From assembly GCF_014641715.1 (NCBI RefSeq), contig NZ_BMIG01000001.1, forward strand, positions 310,001-374,000: a stretch of 64,000 bases of DNA, given 5' to 3'. Numbering within the stretch: position 1 is the first letter of the stretch; each line of letters begins with the position of its first letter. Position numbers and translations under genes: made by a program. Origin of the DNA: Polaromonas eurypsychrophila (GTDB lineage: Bacteria > Pseudomonadota > Gammaproteobacteria > Burkholderiales > Burkholderiaceae_C). Below, piece after piece: positions 25,904-36,584 of this stretch. The notes under the pieces were generated by a model. The model was not told the DNA's origin and ran no database searches. It saw nothing but the letters and a program-made list of their open reading frames with translations.

Positions 25904-28525
25904 TCAGGCCAGGGCGTTGAGGAAAGCCTGGGCCTTGGCCTTGAGCGAACCACTCGACTGCGCCAGAACTTCTTCGGCCAGCGAACGCGCGCCATCGGCA
26001 TCACCGATCGCACGGAACTCTTCAGCCAGCGCGAACTTGGTCTCCAGCGGGTCTTCCAGGTCCATCGACGGTAAGGGTGCGAATGCCGATGCCGGCGCGG
26101 GCGTGATGTCCTGGCTCTCGGTGGTCGGGCCGTCGAGGTCCAGCGACAGCGCACCCATGTCGAACTCGAGCATGCCGCCAGATGTATCCAGCGGTGTGGC
26201 CGCCGTGGTAACGGCCGGTTCGTCGGTGGTAAAGCTCAGGCCGGCATCCATGGATGGCAGGGGCTCGGCAATCGCCGGGGCGGGCGCCGCGGTCGGCATG
26301 GCCAGCGTCGCCGAACTGAAGTCCATCCCGTTGTCCAGTGGAGCCGCCGCAGTGATGACTGGCATGGCCAAGGTCTGTTCGGTGCGTGCGACAGGTGCGG
26401 GCGCCGGTGTATCGTCTCCCATCGAAAAATCAAGATCGAGGTCGAAGTCAACCGCCGATGCCTCAGGCTCAGGGGCGATTTGCGGGGCTTGCGGCGAGGA
26501 TTGGGTTGCAAAAGAGGCGCTAGCAATTCCTACTGCAGCGATCGCAGCGGCAGAGGGAGGCTGGCCATCAGGCTGGTACATCGGGTTGCCCGGGTCCAGG
26601 TCACGACCCATTTCAGCCATGTGCGCCCACTCGACCCCGTGGCCCTTGGTCTGGTTGAAGGCATCAGTGGCCACCGATGCAAAAGCGGCAGTGTCCCGGC
26701 GTTTCGCATAAATTTCCATCAGCTTGGCATGGATGGCAATCCGGGTCGGGCTGACACGTATGGCTTCCTTGAGGATCTCCTCGGCCTGCAGGTCGCGGCC
26801 GTAAGCCAGGTAGACATCGGCTTCAGCCACCGGGTCCACGTCGCCGGCGGCATCGAGTTGGCTGGGCGAATACACCATGGACGAGCCGGTGACATTGGCC
26901 TCATTGGTGTCGATGCGCTGGCCGCCGCTGGCGCCGAAGAAGGAGTCGGGCTGCAGGCGGCTTTCCAGGAAGGAGCTGTCCACGGCGACGGAATTTTTGC
27001 GCTGGCGCGCGCGGTAAACGCCCAGAGCCAACAACAGCAGCAGCAAGATGGCGGCGCCGGCGAGGAGCAGGGGGTTTTCAAGCAGCTCGTCAACCAGGCT
27101 CGGCTCTGGCGGAGGAGGGGGCGGCGCCACCACTGGTTTTTTCGCGGGCACAGTCGCCGGTGCTGCCGCACTGGCTGCTGGTGCTGCGGTTACCGCAGCG
27201 CTGGCCGCAGGCAGGGCCACAGTTGCGGCAGGGGTGGGGGTGAGGACGGCTGCGGTGCTGCTGGCCGGCGCCATGGGTGTAGCCGGTGCGGTGGCAGTGG
27301 GCGAAGTGCCTGCCAGAGCGGCGGGGCTGGTAATTGCGACGCCGGGCGCCGGGGATGCCGGTGCGGGTGCAACCGGTGCTGCAGCGGCCGCTGGCGTGGA
27401 CGGAGCGCCCAGCTTGTTCAAGTCGGCGATATTTTTTGACAGCTCGGCGACGCGCGCTGCTGCTTCCTTGGACTGGCGATCTTGCGCAATTTTTTCTTCC
27501 GCTGCGGCCTTGCCCTGGACAGCCCCTTTGGACAGGGTCAGCTTGTCGGGCGTTGCGGCGGCCGGTGCCTTGTCCTCCACCTTGGCCTGGACCTGGCCCG
27601 CAGCCTGACGGTCGGCGCCGGCGGTCTGGGTGGCGGGTGCGCTTTCGGCAAGCTTGCGACGGAAAGAATTGAAGTCACGGCTTTGCGCGACGATGGTTCG
27701 GCTGGCCTCGCTGGCAGAGAGAGCTTCAGCCTGGTCGGCGCTTGGCACTTCCAGCACGGCGCCGGCCTTGAGGCGGTTGACATTGCCGCCTATGAAGGCA
27801 TCCGGATTGCTGCGTAGCAGCGCCACCAGCATCTGGTCCAGCGAGATGCTGGCGGGTTTGGTTTGTGCCGCGATCTTGCCGGCGGTGTCTCCGGTTTTAA
27901 CGGTGAAAGTCTGGCCGCCGGGTGATGGGGCGCGGCTTGTGACAGCGGGGGCCGGTGTTGGCGGTACAGCAGGCCGGACGGCGGGCGGGCTGGGCGGCGA
28001 AAAGGGAACGGCGGCCGGTGTCGGTGCCGGCGGCAGCGTGGCGACCGGTGCGGGAGGCCGTGATACCACCGGCGGGATCGGTGCGGGCATGGGCCGCGCG
28101 GTGGAGCGCAGGTTCGGCGGATCAAACAACATCGTGTAGTCACGCACGATGCGCCCGGACGCCCATCGGGCTTCCAGAATCAAATCGACAAAAGGTTCGC
28201 TGACAGGTCTGTCACTGCTCAAACGCAGATAAGACCGCCCGTCGGGCCTGCGCTGCAGGGTGATCTGCACATTGGTGACGGCGGCACTGTACTCCAGGCC
28301 GGCGGCTTTGAAGGCATCGGCACTGGCGACGCTGGTGCGCAGGCTGGCGGCCTCCTCTGCATTGATCTCGGCAATGTCGATTTCGGCCCGCAAGGGTTCG
28401 CCGAGTGCAGACTGGACGGTAACCCGGCCCAAACCCAGGGCCAAAACCGGCAAACTGGCAAAACTGCCGGACAGGGCAACAGCAGCTGCTACCGCTCCGA
28501 TACGCCAACGGCGAGGATGATTCAT
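25904..28525 (-). CDS. fimV: FimV/HubP-like polar membrane protein
   Basis: A large inner-membrane protein of 873 residues. The start at 28525 gives a signal sequence (WRIGAVAAAVALSGSFASLPVLA) directly followed by the FimV N-terminal domain (LGLGRVTVQSALGEPLRAEI). A LysM-type peptidoglycan-binding domain is at about 200-265 (FTVKTGDTAGKIA). Long Ala/Pro-rich linkers lead to one membrane helix near 485-503, an acidic cytoplasmic part with a TPR-like stretch, and the C-terminal FimV motif LETKFALAEEFRAIGD...AEEVL. Homologues organise cell poles, type IV pili and chemotaxis. The linkers are low-complexity and likely length-variable. Confidence 0.88.
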   Translation of the reverse strand: MNHPRRWRIGAVAAAVALSGSFASLPVLALGLGRVTVQSALGEPLRAEIDIAEINAEEAASLRTSVASADAFKAAGLEYSAAVTNVQITLQRRPDGRSYLRLSSDRPVSEPFVDLILEARWASGRIVRDYTMLFDPPNLRSTARPMPAPIPPVVSRPPAPVATLPPAPTPAAVPFSPPSPPAVRPAVPPTPAPAVTSRAPSPGGQTFTVKTGDTAGKIAAQTKPASISLDQMLVALLRSNPDAFIGGNVNRLKAGAVLEVPSADQAEALSASEASRTIVAQSRDFNSFRRKLAESAPATQTAGADRQAAGQVQAKVEDKAPAAATPDKLTLSKGAVQGKAAAEEKIAQDRQSKEAAARVAELSKNIADLNKLGAPSTPAAAAAPVAPAPASPAPGVAITSPAALAGTSPTATAPATPMAPASSTAAVLTPTPAATVALPAASAAVTAAPAASAAAPATVPAKKPVVAPPPPPPEPSLVDELLENPLLLAGAAILLLLLLALGVYRARQRKNSVAVDSSFLESRLQPDSFFGASGGQRIDTNEANVTGSSMVYSPSQLDAAGDVDPVAEADVYLAYGRDLQAEEILKEAIRVSPTRIAIHAKLMEIYAKRRDTAAFASVATDAFNQTKGHGVEWAHMAEMGRDLDPGNPMYQPDGQPPSAAAIAAVGIASASFATQSSPQAPQIAPEPEASAVDFDLDLDFSMGDDTPAPAPVARTEQTLAMPVITAAAPLDNGMDFSSATLAMPTAAPAPAIAEPLPSMDAGLSFTTDEPAVTTAATPLDTSGGMLEFDMGALSLDLDGPTTESQDITPAPASAFAPLPSMDLEDPLETKFALAEEFRAIGDADGARSLAEEVLAQSSGSLKAKAQAFLNALA

Positions 28526-28751
28526 GGGAATGTGAGCCTCCGGTGCTCCGTCTGCATCAAATTTTATTCTGCTGGTCCGCACAAAAACCCCTGCGCTAAT
28601 TTCCGACAAACAACATTAACATCAAGGGATTAGGCTGACAAGCTAAGACAGCACTTAAGTTTTGACACGCGGGGTTAGCATCACTTACAAGTTTCGGTTG
28701 TTGTCTGACGACAACGTCTCGTCACAAGTAGTTACGGTTGCGGACGCCAGC

Positions 28752-28783
28752 AATGGCGGGCCGCTGTACATGCGGCCCGCATT
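28752..28783 (-). terminator. Hairpin after asd
   Basis: A perfect nine-base stem GCGGGCCGC / GCGGCCCGC with a seven-base loop, flanked by AATG/CATT, lies just downstream of the asd stop. There is no clear T-tract, so it may be a stability hairpin rather than an intrinsic terminator. The remaining bases to the fimV start (28526-28751) show no gene. Confidence 0.55.
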
Positions 28784-28784
28784 G

Positions 28785-29951
28785 TCAGGCTTGAAGAAGA
28801 ATGCGCAACATGCGGCGCAGCGGTTCGGCCGCACCCCAGAGCAACTGGTCGCCGACGGTGAAGGCGCCGAGGTAGTCGCCACCCATGGCGAGTTTGCGCA
28901 GGCGTCCGACGGGAATGTTCATGGTGCCGGTGACGGCCACGGGCGTCAGGTCGGTGATGCTGGCCTCGCGCGTGTTCGGCACGACTTTCACCCACTCATT
29001 GTCGGCGGCGATCATGGCCTCGATGTCGGCCAGCGGCACATCCTTCTTGAGTTTGAAGGTCAGCGCCTGGCTGTGGCAGCGCATCGCGCCGATTCGCACG
29101 CAAAAGCCGTCCACCGGCGTTTCGGCCGTGCCGAAGCTGGCCCCCTGGCCCAGGATCTTGTTGGTCTCGGCGCCGCCTTTCCATTCCTCCTTGGACATCC
29201 CCCAACCCGGCTCGTCCCGGTTTTTGCCGATCCCCAGGTCCTTGTCGATCCAGGGGATCAGCGAGCCGCCCAGCGGCACGCCGAAGTTGGTCATTTCTGC
29301 GGCTGACAGCGATTGCTGTTTCGCCAGCACGCGGCGATCGATCTCCAGAATGGCTGATTTCGGGTCGTCCAGCAGCGCGCGGACTTCGGCGTTGAGCGTG
29401 CCGTACTGCGTCAGCAGTTCGCGCATGTGCTGGGCGCCGCCGCCGGATGCTGCCTGGTAAGTCATGGACGTCATCCACTCGACCAGGCCGGCCTTGTACA
29501 GCGCGCCCACACCCATCAGCATGCAGCTCACGGTGCAGTTGCCGCCAATCCAGTTCTTGCCGCCTTTGGCCAGAGCGTTCTGGATCACAGGCAAGTTGAC
29601 CGGGTCCAGCACGATGATGGCGTCATCATTCATGCGCAGGGTCGACGCGGCGTCGATCCAGTGGCCGGTCCAGCCGGCGGCACGCAGTTTGGGATAGACC
29701 TCGGAGGTGTAGTCGCCGCCCTGGGCGGTCAGGATCACGTCGCACTTCTTCAGGGCCTCGATGTCGAAGGCGTCTTTCAGGGTGGTTTCGTTTTTCGCCT
29801 GGGCCGGGGCTTTGCCGCCGGCGTTGGAAGTCGAAAAGAAGACCGGCTCGATCAGGTCGAAGTCGCCTTCGGCCTGCATGCGGTCGATCAGCACCGAGCC
29901 GACCATGCCGCGCCAGCCGACGAGTCCCGTGAGATTGCCCTTGAGTTTCAT
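28785..29951 (-). CDS. asd: Aspartate-semialdehyde dehydrogenase
   Basis: An NADPH enzyme of 388 residues in the lysine/threonine/methionine branch from aspartate. It has the nucleotide loop VGWRGMVGS at the N-terminus, the catalytic Cys in [12 protein letters not shown] (about 130-141) and the catalytic His in [10 protein letters not shown] (about 275). The ATG at 29951 fits the family start ([15 protein letters not shown]); an upstream start would add five residues. It lies downstream of leuB on the same strand. Confidence 0.96.
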   Translation of the reverse strand: MKLKGNLTGLVGWRGMVGSVLIDRMQAEGDFDLIEPVFFSTSNAGGKAPAQAKNETTLKDAFDIEALKKCDVILTAQGGDYTSEVYPKLRAAGWTGHWIDAASTLRMNDDAIIVLDPVNLPVIQNALAKGGKNWIGGNCTVSCMLMGVGALYKAGLVEWMTSMTYQAASGGGAQHMRELLTQYGTLNAEVRALLDDPKSAILEIDRRVLAKQQSLSAAEMTNFGVPLGGSLIPWIDKDLGIGKNRDEPGWGMSKEEWKGGAETNKILGQGASFGTAETPVDGFCVRIGAMRCHSQALTFKLKKDVPLADIEAMIAADNEWVKVVPNTREASITDLTPVAVTGTMNIPVGRLRKLAMGGDYLGAFTVGDQLLWGAAEPLRRMLRILLQA

Positions 29952-30031
29952 GATGTCGCCCTTCAAAAAGTCAGAAATACGGCTTTTTGGCCCGGCTCAT
30001 CGAGCCGGCAGGGCACGACGAACTAGGCTTG

Positions 30032-30136
30032 TCAGCCTTTAATGGTGGTCGTTTTGGTGGTCTGGGCAAAAACCGGCGCAGCGCTGATAGCGCGCGAAGC
30101 GGCGACAAAGCGGGTGGAAGCGGGGTTTTTACGCAT
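30032..30136 (-). CDS. Possible small protein between leuB and asd (34 residues)
   Basis: A short frame starting MRKNPASTRFVAASR with an AAPVFAQ segment that vaguely resembles a signal-peptidase site, ending TTTIKG. It lies in the leuB-asd gap of about 290 bases. No family is recognised and no strong ribosome site is visible, so it may be chance. Confidence 0.2.
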   Translation of the reverse strand: MRKNPASTRFVAASRAISAAPVFAQTTKTTTIKG

Positions 30137-30239
30137 GGGACTATTGTAATCACGGCGGGCCGGACCGGCGCCGCGCGGGCGCCATTTGCCGGCCTGGCCT
30201 GTGGTAGCCAGCCAACGACCAAGCGCTGGTGGCGACGTT

Positions 30240-31316
30240 TCAGGACTGGCTGAGGGCTTTCACGACCGCATCACCCATCTGCACCGTGCCGACTTTGGTC
30301 GTGCCTTCGCTGAAGATGTCCGGTGTGCGCAGGCCTTGCGTCAAAACCGCGTCCACGGCTTTTTCGATACGCACGGCGGCTTCCGGCTGGTTCAGGCTGA
30401 AACGCAGCATCATGGCCGCGCTCAGGATGGTGGCCAGCGGATTGGCCACGCCCTTGCCGGCGATGTCCGGCGCGCTGCCGTGGCTGGGCTCGTACAGGCC
30501 CTGGTTTTTGGTGTTCAGGCTGGCCGAGGGCAACATGCCGATGGAGCCGGTCAGCATGGCGGCGGCGTCGGACAGGATGTCGCCGAACATGTTGCCTGTC
30601 ACCACCACGTCGAACTTCTTGGGCGCCTTCACCAGTTGCATGGCGGCGTTGTCCACATACATATGGTCCAGCGCGACGTCGGGGTATTCCTTGCCGATCT
30701 CGGTGAGCACGTCTTTCCAGAGCTGGAAGGTCTCCAGCACATTAGCCTTGTCGACGCTGGTGACGCGGCTGCTGCGCTTGCGCGCCGCCTGGAAGGCAAC
30801 GTGGGCGATGCGCTGGATCTCGGGCCGCGAGTAACGCATGGTGTCGAAAGCTTCCTCGGCGCCGGGGAAGTGGCCGTCGGGCGACACACGGCGGCCGCGC
30901 GGCTGGCCGAAATAGATGTCGCCGGTCAGCTCGCGGATGATCAGGATGTCCAGGCCGGACACCAGTTCGCGTTTCAGGCTGGAAGCATCGACCAGCTGCG
31001 GGTAACAAATGGCCGGGCGGAAGTTGGCGAACAGGCCGAGGTTCTTGCGCAGGCCGAGGATGGCCTGCTCGGGACGCAGCGGCCGGTCCAGCGTGTCGTA
31101 CTTCCAGTCGCCGACGGCGCCGAACAGGATGGCGTCGGATTCTTTGGCCAGTTTCAGGGTGGCGTCCGGCAGCGGATGGCCATGGGCGTCGTAGGCGGCG
31201 CCGCCGACCAGCGCGGTCTCGGTTTCAAATTTCAGGTCGAGCGCGTGCAGGACCTTGACGGCTTCTGCGACGATTTCAGTGCCAATGCCGTCACCCGGGA
31301 GAATTGCGATTTTCAT
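30240..31316 (-). CDS. leuB: 3-Isopropylmalate dehydrogenase
   Basis: Oxidative decarboxylation in leucine synthesis; 358 residues. It has the N-terminal [15 protein letters not shown], the substrate-binding Arg cluster ([26 protein letters not shown] in the 80-110 region), [10 protein letters not shown] and the metal-binding Asp residues in [13 protein letters not shown]. It is the distal leu gene; an interspersed repeat of about 60 bases separates it from leuD. Confidence 0.97.
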   Translation of the reverse strand: MKIAILPGDGIGTEIVAEAVKVLHALDLKFETETALVGGAAYDAHGHPLPDATLKLAKESDAILFGAVGDWKYDTLDRPLRPEQAILGLRKNLGLFANFRPAICYPQLVDASSLKRELVSGLDILIIRELTGDIYFGQPRGRRVSPDGHFPGAEEAFDTMRYSRPEIQRIAHVAFQAARKRSSRVTSVDKANVLETFQLWKDVLTEIGKEYPDVALDHMYVDNAAMQLVKAPKKFDVVVTGNMFGDILSDAAAMLTGSIGMLPSASLNTKNQGLYEPSHGSAPDIAGKGVANPLATILSAAMMLRFSLNQPEAAVRIEKAVDAVLTQGLRTPDIFSEGTTKVGTVQMGDAVVKALSQS

Positions 31317-31334
31317 GACTGGTCTTTTCTATTT

Positions 31335-31394
31335 ACTATGAATTTGATAGCTGAAAGCCCCCGGAGGGCGGGGGCTGGTGGCCGATTTGTCTTG
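31335..31394 (+). repeat. Interspersed palindromic element, copy 5
   Basis: ACTATGAATTTGATAGC, a C/G-rich hairpin (GCCCCC / GGGGGC), then GGCTGGTGGCCGATTTG. It matches the element's left palindrome and right arm. It lies inside the leuD-leuB gap of the leu operon, so it is transcribed antisense with the operon. Confidence 0.7.
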
Positions 31395-31398
31395 AATA

Positions 31399-32049
31399 TC
31401 AGGCGGCCAGGCGGTTCGCCAGCCAGGGCTTGGTCGCCAGCCGTTCGGCTTCAAAGGCCTTGATCTTGTCGCTCTGGCGCAGGGTCAGGCCGATGTCGTC
31501 ATAGCCGCCGAGCAGGCAGAATTTTTTGAAGGCCTGCACCTCGAAGGCAATTTCCTCGCCCTGCGGCCTGATCACCACCTGGCGCTCCAGGTCGATGGTC
31601 AGCTGGTAACCGGGGAAGGCCAGCGCCTCGTCGAACAACTGGCCGACCTGGGTGTCGCTCAGGACGATGGGCAAGAGGCCGTTCTTGAAACTGTTGTTGA
31701 AAAAGATGTCGGCATAACTGGGCGCGATGATGGCGCGAAAACCGTACTGGTCCAGCGCCCAGGGCGCGTGTTCGCGCGAGGAGCCGCAGCCGAAGTTCTT
31801 GCGCGCCAGCAGGATGGACGCGCCCTTGTAACGCGGCTGGTTCAGCACGAAGTCCGGATTCGGGCGCCGGCTGGCCGGGTCCTGGCCGGGGAAGCCGGGG
31901 TCCAGGTAACGCCAGGCATCAAACAGGTTGGGGCCAAAGCCGGTCTTGCGGATGGACTTGAGGAACTGCTTGGGGATGATCGCGTCGGTATCGACGTTTT
32001 CGCGGTCCATCGGAGCCACCAGGCCCTTGTGCACGGTGAAGGGCTTCAT
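31399..32049 (-). CDS. leuD: 3-Isopropylmalate dehydratase small subunit
   Basis: The swivel subunit that pairs with LeuC to isomerise 2- to 3-isopropylmalate; 216 residues. The signature [15 protein letters not shown] is at about 80-94, and the N-terminus reads [11 protein letters not shown]. Its ATG overlaps the stop codon of the small entericidin-like gene by one base (TAATG), so translation is coupled through that gene to leuC. Confidence 0.96.
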   Translation of the reverse strand: MKPFTVHKGLVAPMDRENVDTDAIIPKQFLKSIRKTGFGPNLFDAWRYLDPGFPGQDPASRRPNPDFVLNQPRYKGASILLARKNFGCGSSREHAPWALDQYGFRAIIAPSYADIFFNNSFKNGLLPIVLSDTQVGQLFDEALAFPGYQLTIDLERQVVIRPQGEEIAFEVQAFKKFCLLGGYDDIGLTLRQSDKIKAFEAERLATKPWLANRLAA

Positions 32050-32186
32050 TATTTCTTCGCCTTGTCTTCAATCTTCTCGCCGACCTTTTGCAGGTCTTGT
32101 CCAAAGCCTCGGGCGGTGTTGCAGCCGGCCAGCATAAAAGCGATGGCAGCCAGCGACAGTACGAGCAGCGGAGTGATTTTTTTCAT
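32049..32186 (-). CDS. Entericidin A/B-family small lipoprotein
   Basis: A reading frame of 45 residues: a basic start [14 protein letters not shown], the lipobox LAGC at about 19-22, then a charged helix ending EKIEDKAKK. This is the layout of entericidin-type lipoproteins, and a GGAG ribosome site precedes the ATG. It is lodged between leuC and leuD and overlaps leuD by one base. In enterobacteria entericidins form a toxin/antidote lipoprotein pair; here a single copy suggests an envelope lipoprotein rather than a pair. Placement in the leu operon also occurs in relatives as I recall. Confidence 0.85.
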   Translation of the reverse strand: MKKITPLLVLSLAAIAFMLAGCNTARGFGQDLQKVGEKIEDKAKK

Positions 32187-32207
32187 GAGGACTCTCCTGA
32201 GTGGGGG

Positions 32208-33629
32208 TTAGGAAAATTTTCGGATATCGACAAAATGGCCGTGCACGGCGGCAGCCGCCGCCATCGCCGGACTCACCAGGTGGGTGCGGCCGCCGGCGCC
32301 CTGCCGGCCTTCGAAGTTGCGGTTGCTGGTGGATGCGCAACGTTCACCCGGCTCGAGACGGTCGGCGTTCATGGCCAGGCACATGGAGCAACCCGGTTCG
32401 CGCCATTCAAAACCGGCGGCGACAAAAATCTTGTCCAGGCCTTCGCGTTCGGCCTGTTCCTTGACCAGGCCGGAGCCGGGCACCACCATCGCCAGTTTCA
32501 CATTGCCGGCGACCTTCTGGCCGATCTTTTGCACCATGGCGGCGGCTTCGCGCATGTCTTCGATGCGGCTGTTGGTGCAGGAGCCGATGAAGACCTTGTC
32601 CACCATGATGTCGTTGATGGCCTTGCCGGGCTGCAGGCCCATGTAGGTCAGCGCGCGTTCGATGGCGTCGCGCTTGTTGGCGTCTTTTTCCTTGTCCGGG
32701 TCGGGCACGCGGTCGTCGATGGACAGCACCATCTCTGGCGAGGTGCCCCAGGTGACCTGCGGTCGGATCTGGGCGGCGTCAAGCTTGACCACAGTGTCGA
32801 ACCTGGCATCTGGGTCGGACTGCAGGGTGCTCCAGTAGGCGGCGGCCTGGTCCCACTCGATGCCGGTGGGCGCCAGCGGCCGGCCCTTGACGTAGGCAAT
32901 TGTTTTGTCGTCCACCGCCACCAGGCCGGCGCGGGCGCCGGCTTCAATCGCCATGTTGCAGACCGTCATGCGACCTTCCATGCTTAGCGCGCGGATGGCC
33001 GGGCCGCCAAACTCGATGGTGTAGCCGGTGCCGCCCGCCGTGCCGATCTTGCCGATGATGGCCAGCACGATGTCCTTGCCGGTCAGGCCGGGCCCCAGCT
33101 TGCCATCCACATAGACCAGCATGTTCTTGGCTTTTTTGGCCAGCAGGGTCTGCGTGGCCATCACGTGTTCGACCTCGCTGGTGCCTATGCCGTGCGCCAG
33201 CGCGCCGAAGGCACCGTGGGTCGAGGTGTGCGAATCGCCGCAGACCACCGTCATGCCCGGCAAGGTGGCGCCGCTTTCGGGGCCGATCACGTGCACGATG
33301 CCCTGGCGTTTGGACAGGAAGGGAAAGTAGGCCGCCGCGCCAAATTCGGCAATGTTGCTGTCCAGCGTGGTGATCTGTTCTTTGCTGACCAGATCGGTGA
33401 TGCCGTCGTAGCCGAGCTCCCAGCCGGTGGTCGGCGTGTTGTGGTCGGCGGTGGCGACGATGGAGCTGATGCGCCAGACTTTGCGGCCGGCCTCGCGCAG
33501 CCCCTCAAAGGCCTGCGGGCTGGTGACCTCGTGCACCAGGTGCCGGTCGATGTAGAGGATGGCGGTGCCGTCTTCTTCGGTGTGGACGACGTGTTCGTCC
33601 CAGATCTTGTCGTAAAGGGTGCGTCCCAT
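32208..33629 (-). CDS. leuC: 3-Isopropylmalate dehydratase large subunit
   Basis: An aconitase-family [4Fe-4S] subunit of 473 residues. Cluster cysteines are in [12 protein letters not shown] (about 345) and [11 protein letters not shown] (about 405), and the substrate loop [13 protein letters not shown] is present near 130. It starts the leuC-ecn-leuD-leuB block. A LysR gene lies 37 bases upstream on the same strand. Confidence 0.97.
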   Translation of the reverse strand: MGRTLYDKIWDEHVVHTEEDGTAILYIDRHLVHEVTSPQAFEGLREAGRKVWRISSIVATADHNTPTTGWELGYDGITDLVSKEQITTLDSNIAEFGAAAYFPFLSKRQGIVHVIGPESGATLPGMTVVCGDSHTSTHGAFGALAHGIGTSEVEHVMATQTLLAKKAKNMLVYVDGKLGPGLTGKDIVLAIIGKIGTAGGTGYTIEFGGPAIRALSMEGRMTVCNMAIEAGARAGLVAVDDKTIAYVKGRPLAPTGIEWDQAAAYWSTLQSDPDARFDTVVKLDAAQIRPQVTWGTSPEMVLSIDDRVPDPDKEKDANKRDAIERALTYMGLQPGKAINDIMVDKVFIGSCTNSRIEDMREAAAMVQKIGQKVAGNVKLAMVVPGSGLVKEQAEREGLDKIFVAAGFEWREPGCSMCLAMNADRLEPGERCASTSNRNFEGRQGAGGRTHLVSPAMAAAAAVHGHFVDIRKFS

Positions 33630-33666
33630 TGTTTTTCCTTCGTGGTTTCTTGCTGATTTTAATTTG

Positions 33667-34617
33667 TTAGCCCGCGGCGGTAGCGGGCAGGGCAGCGTGC
33701 GTGGTCAGGTGATCGACCAGCAGGCGAGCCGTGACTGGCAGGCTGGAAAAGTCGCGCGCCACCAGCTCAATCTGGCGCGTCGCCCAAGGGTTGGTCAGGG
33801 CCACGGCTTCGAGTTCACCGACGCCGTGCATCAGTTCGAAGGCGCGCTGCGGCATGACACCGACACCCAGGCGGTTGTGGATCATGCGGCACATGGCGTC
33901 GAGGCCGGTCACATGAATGCGCAGCTTGATGGTGCGGCCGGCCAGTGCAGCGGCGTCGCGCATCGCCAGGTAAATCGAGCTGTTCGAATGCAGGCCGACA
34001 TGGTCGAAGTCCAGCGTGTCTTCAAACGCGACGGCGTCCTGCTCGCCCAGCGGATGGCCGCGCGGCACGATCAGCACCAGACTGTCCTGACGGTAGGGCA
34101 AGGCCTGCAGGCCGCCGATGCCGTCAGCGGTGTTGCAGATGCCGAGGTCCGCCGCGCCTTCCTGCACCGCGCGCACAACTTCCGTGCTCAGGTGTTCTTC
34201 GAGGTCGACCTTGACCTCCGGGTGTTGGCTGGTGAAAGCGCCCAAGTCTTCCGGTAAAAACTGCACGATGGCCGAGATGCTGGCGTGCACCCGCACGTGG
34301 CCGCGCACGCCAGCCGCGTATTCGCTGAGTTCACCCTGCATTTTCTCGAGGCTGAACAGCACCGAGCGCGCATGGTGCAGCAGGCTTTGTCCAGCCGGCG
34401 TCAGGTCCACGCCGCGGGTGTGGCGGTAGAGCAGCGGCGTGTCGAGCGCGGCTTCGAGGTCCGAGAGCCGCTTGCTGACGGCAGAGGCTGCAATGAACTC
34501 GCGCTCGGCGGCTTTGCCGATACTGCCGAGCTCGCACACCGCGACAAACAATTGCAGCGAGGTCAGGTCGATACGGCGGGCAAAGTTGCGTTCAGAGCTA
34601 GCCAAAGTCATCTCCAT
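33667..34617 (-). CDS. LysR-family transcriptional regulator
   Basis: An N-terminal winged helix-turn-helix ([18 protein letters not shown]...[11 protein letters not shown], about 17-55) is followed by a substrate-binding domain of about 220 residues. The ATG at 34617 is chosen; others at 34611 and 34635 are possible. It is co-directional with and just upstream of leuC, unlike the divergent arrangement usual for LysR activators, so its target could be the leu genes or something elsewhere. The ligand is not evident. In total 316 residues, typical of the family. Confidence 0.88.
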   Translation of the reverse strand: MEMTLASSERNFARRIDLTSLQLFVAVCELGSIGKAAEREFIAASAVSKRLSDLEAALDTPLLYRHTRGVDLTPAGQSLLHHARSVLFSLEKMQGELSEYAAGVRGHVRVHASISAIVQFLPEDLGAFTSQHPEVKVDLEEHLSTEVVRAVQEGAADLGICNTADGIGGLQALPYRQDSLVLIVPRGHPLGEQDAVAFEDTLDFDHVGLHSNSSIYLAMRDAAALAGRTIKLRIHVTGLDAMCRMIHNRLGVGVMPQRAFELMHGVGELEAVALTNPWATRQIELVARDFSSLPVTARLLVDHLTTHAALPATAAG

Positions 34618-34725
34618 GCACGATGAATATTCCATTTTGGCCTCATGCAGACGTTTTTGCCATCGTGAAATGCGATGGGTGACATGCCTGCAGGGGCGGG
34701 CGCCGGAGACTGGCTGGCAATCCAT

Positions 34726-34780
34726 GGGTTTTGGGCCCTCAGCCCATACCCGGTCAACGTAGCCAGCTATTAATTTAATA
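34726..34780 (-). repeat. Interspersed palindromic element, copy 6
   Basis: On the minus strand: TATTAAATTAATAGC, TGGCTACG, then ATGGGCTGAGGGCCCAAAA. It fits the element with a slightly degenerate left end. It lies between the Cys-rich hypothetical gene and the LysR gene. Confidence 0.65.
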
Positions 34781-34789
34781 TCGGATGAC

Positions 34790-35170
34790 TCACTCAGCGA
34801 TTTTGTCCGGAGCCAGCTCGCGGACTCGCGGATCCACGTTGTAGCCGCCGAACTCGGTGTAACGCATCAAGTGCCGGTCGCAACGGCTGCAGTGCCAGAC
34901 ATCGCAGCGGTTGTAGGGGAAGAAGGCCGGCGCCACCGGGGCCTGAGGCGAGTCGTAACGCGTGCCCTCGGGATGGAACTCCTCCAGCGTCGGCTCGTCT
35001 TCTTCAGGGTCGCGCAACGTGGCGACCTGGGTCATCTGCCCAGCCTCCCAGCGGTACTCGGCCAGGCTTTCCCAACCCGCGCAGGGGCCGAGGGCGCAGC
35101 TGCAGGGCCGCGGCAGCGCGGCGCCGGCGATGGCGGTGCGTAATTCGTCAGCGGTTTTGATGGGTTTCAA
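34790..35170 (-). CDS. Conserved hypothetical protein with Cys-rich clusters
   Basis: Probably 126 residues from the TTG at 35170, because the frame upstream of that point reads the gltA terminator. Two cysteine groups, PCSCALGPC near the N-terminus and CDVWHCSRC near 95-103, could bind a metal. The segment after the second one reads LMRYTEFGGYNVDPRVREL. I do not recognise a named family. It is separated from gltA by a strong terminator, so it must have its own promoter or depend on read-through. Confidence 0.65.
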   Translation of the reverse strand: MKPIKTADELRTAIAGAALPRPCSCALGPCAGWESLAEYRWEAGQMTQVATLRDPEEDEPTLEEFHPEGTRYDSPQAPVAPAFFPYNRCDVWHCSRCDRHLMRYTEFGGYNVDPRVRELAPDKIAE

Positions 35171-35198
35171 CAGGAAAGTCCGAAAAAAAATCAGGCGG

Positions 35199-35230
35199 AA
35201 AAAAGCCCGCCGGTGTTGCCACGGGCGGGC
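35199..35230 (-). terminator. Intrinsic terminator of the sdh-gltA operon
   Basis: On the minus strand GCCCGCC, a 12-base loop and GGCGGGC are followed by six T residues. It lies 23 bases after the gltA stop. Confidence 0.88.
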
Positions 35231-35252
35231 CGCATTCAAACATGCCGGCGAA

Positions 35253-36563
35253 TCAACGTGCGTTCAGGGGCTTCACGTTGCGTGTCACCGAGCCGTCGAA
35301 TAGCTGGCGCGGGCGGCCGATCTTGTACTCGGGGTCGCCGATCATTTCATTGAGCTGGGCGATCCAGCCGACGGTGCGAGCCAGTGCAAAAATCGCAGTG
35401 AACAGCGGCACCGGGATGCCGATGGCGCGCTGCACGATACCGGAGTAGAAGTCCACATTGGGGTAGAGCTTGCGCGAGACGAAGTAGTCGTCTTCCAGCG
35501 CGATTTTTTCCAGCGCCATGGCCAGCTTGAACAGCGGGTCGTTTTCCAGGCCCATCTCATGCAGCACTTCCTTGCAGGTTTCCTGCATGAGTTTGGCGCG
35601 CGGATCATAGTTCTTGTAGACGCGGTGGCCAAAACCCATCAGCTTGACGCCGGAGTTCTTGTCCTTGACCTGCTTGATGAAGTCGCCGATGTTCTCGATG
35701 CCGCCGTTTTTCTGGATGTCGCCCAGCATGTTGAGCGCCGCTTCATTGGCGCCGCCGTGGGCCGGGCCCCAGAGGCAAGCCACGCCGGCAGCAATCGCCG
35801 CAAACGGGTTGGTGCCGGACGAACCGCATAGGCGAACCGTGGAGGTAGAGGCGTTCTGCTCGTGGTCGGCATGCAAAATGAAGATGCGGTCCAGCGCGCG
35901 TTCGAGCACCGGGTTGACCTTGTACTCTTCACATGGCGTGGCAAACATCATGTGCAGGAAGTTGCCGGCGTAGCTGAGGTTGTTCTTCGGGTACATGTAG
36001 GGCTGGCCCACGGTGTACTTGTACGCCATTGCGACCAATGTCGGCATCTTGGCGATCAGGCGGATCGCCGAAATGTCGCGGTGCTCGGGATTGGTGATAT
36101 CGGTGCTGTCATGGTAGAAGGCCGACAAGGCGCCAACCAGACCGGTCATGATGGCCATCGGGTGCGCGTCGCGGCGGAAGCCGCGCAGGAAAAACTGCAT
36201 CTGCTCGTTGACCATGGTGTGGTTGGTCACGCGACCGGTGAAATCCTTCTTCTGGTCGGCGTTTGGCAATTCTCCGTAGAGCAGCAGGTGGCAGGTTTCC
36301 ATGTAGTCGCAGTTGGTTGCCAGCTGCTCGATCGGGTAGCCGCGGTACAGCAGCTCGCCCTTGTCGCCGTCGATGTAGGTGATGGCCGACTGGCAGGACG
36401 CCGTTGACAGGAAGCCCGGGTCATAGGTGAACATGCCGGTCTGCGCATACAGCTTGCGGATATCAACCACGTCGGGACCGACCGTGCCCCGGTAGACCGG
36501 AAGCTCAACACTGGGGCTGCCATTGCTGAAGGAGAGGGTGGCTTTGTTGTCAGCGAGCTTCAT
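35253..36563 (-). CDS. gltA: Citrate synthase (type II)
   Basis: Condenses oxaloacetate and acetyl-CoA; 436 residues, the hexameric NADH-sensitive type found in Gram-negatives. Catalytic residues are visible in [13 protein letters not shown] (His), [15 protein letters not shown] (His) and [10 protein letters not shown] (Asp). The N-terminal zinc-finger-like domain typical of type II enzymes is present (residues 1-55). It is the last gene of sdhC-D-A-B-E-gltA and is followed by a strong terminator. Confidence 0.97.
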   Translation of the reverse strand: MKLADNKATLSFSNGSPSVELPVYRGTVGPDVVDIRKLYAQTGMFTYDPGFLSTASCQSAITYIDGDKGELLYRGYPIEQLATNCDYMETCHLLLYGELPNADQKKDFTGRVTNHTMVNEQMQFFLRGFRRDAHPMAIMTGLVGALSAFYHDSTDITNPEHRDISAIRLIAKMPTLVAMAYKYTVGQPYMYPKNNLSYAGNFLHMMFATPCEEYKVNPVLERALDRIFILHADHEQNASTSTVRLCGSSGTNPFAAIAAGVACLWGPAHGGANEAALNMLGDIQKNGGIENIGDFIKQVKDKNSGVKLMGFGHRVYKNYDPRAKLMQETCKEVLHEMGLENDPLFKLAMALEKIALEDDYFVSRKLYPNVDFYSGIVQRAIGIPVPLFTAIFALARTVGWIAQLNEMIGDPEYKIGRPRQLFDGSVTRNVKPLNAR

Positions 36564-36584
36564 ATCTTCGTCTTTCTTGTCAAA

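Noticed and set aside
29971..30222. Minus-strand frame of 83 codons between leuB and asd
   Set aside because: Pro/Arg/Ala-rich composition typical of an off-frame reading in GC-rich DNA, with no family similarity recognised.
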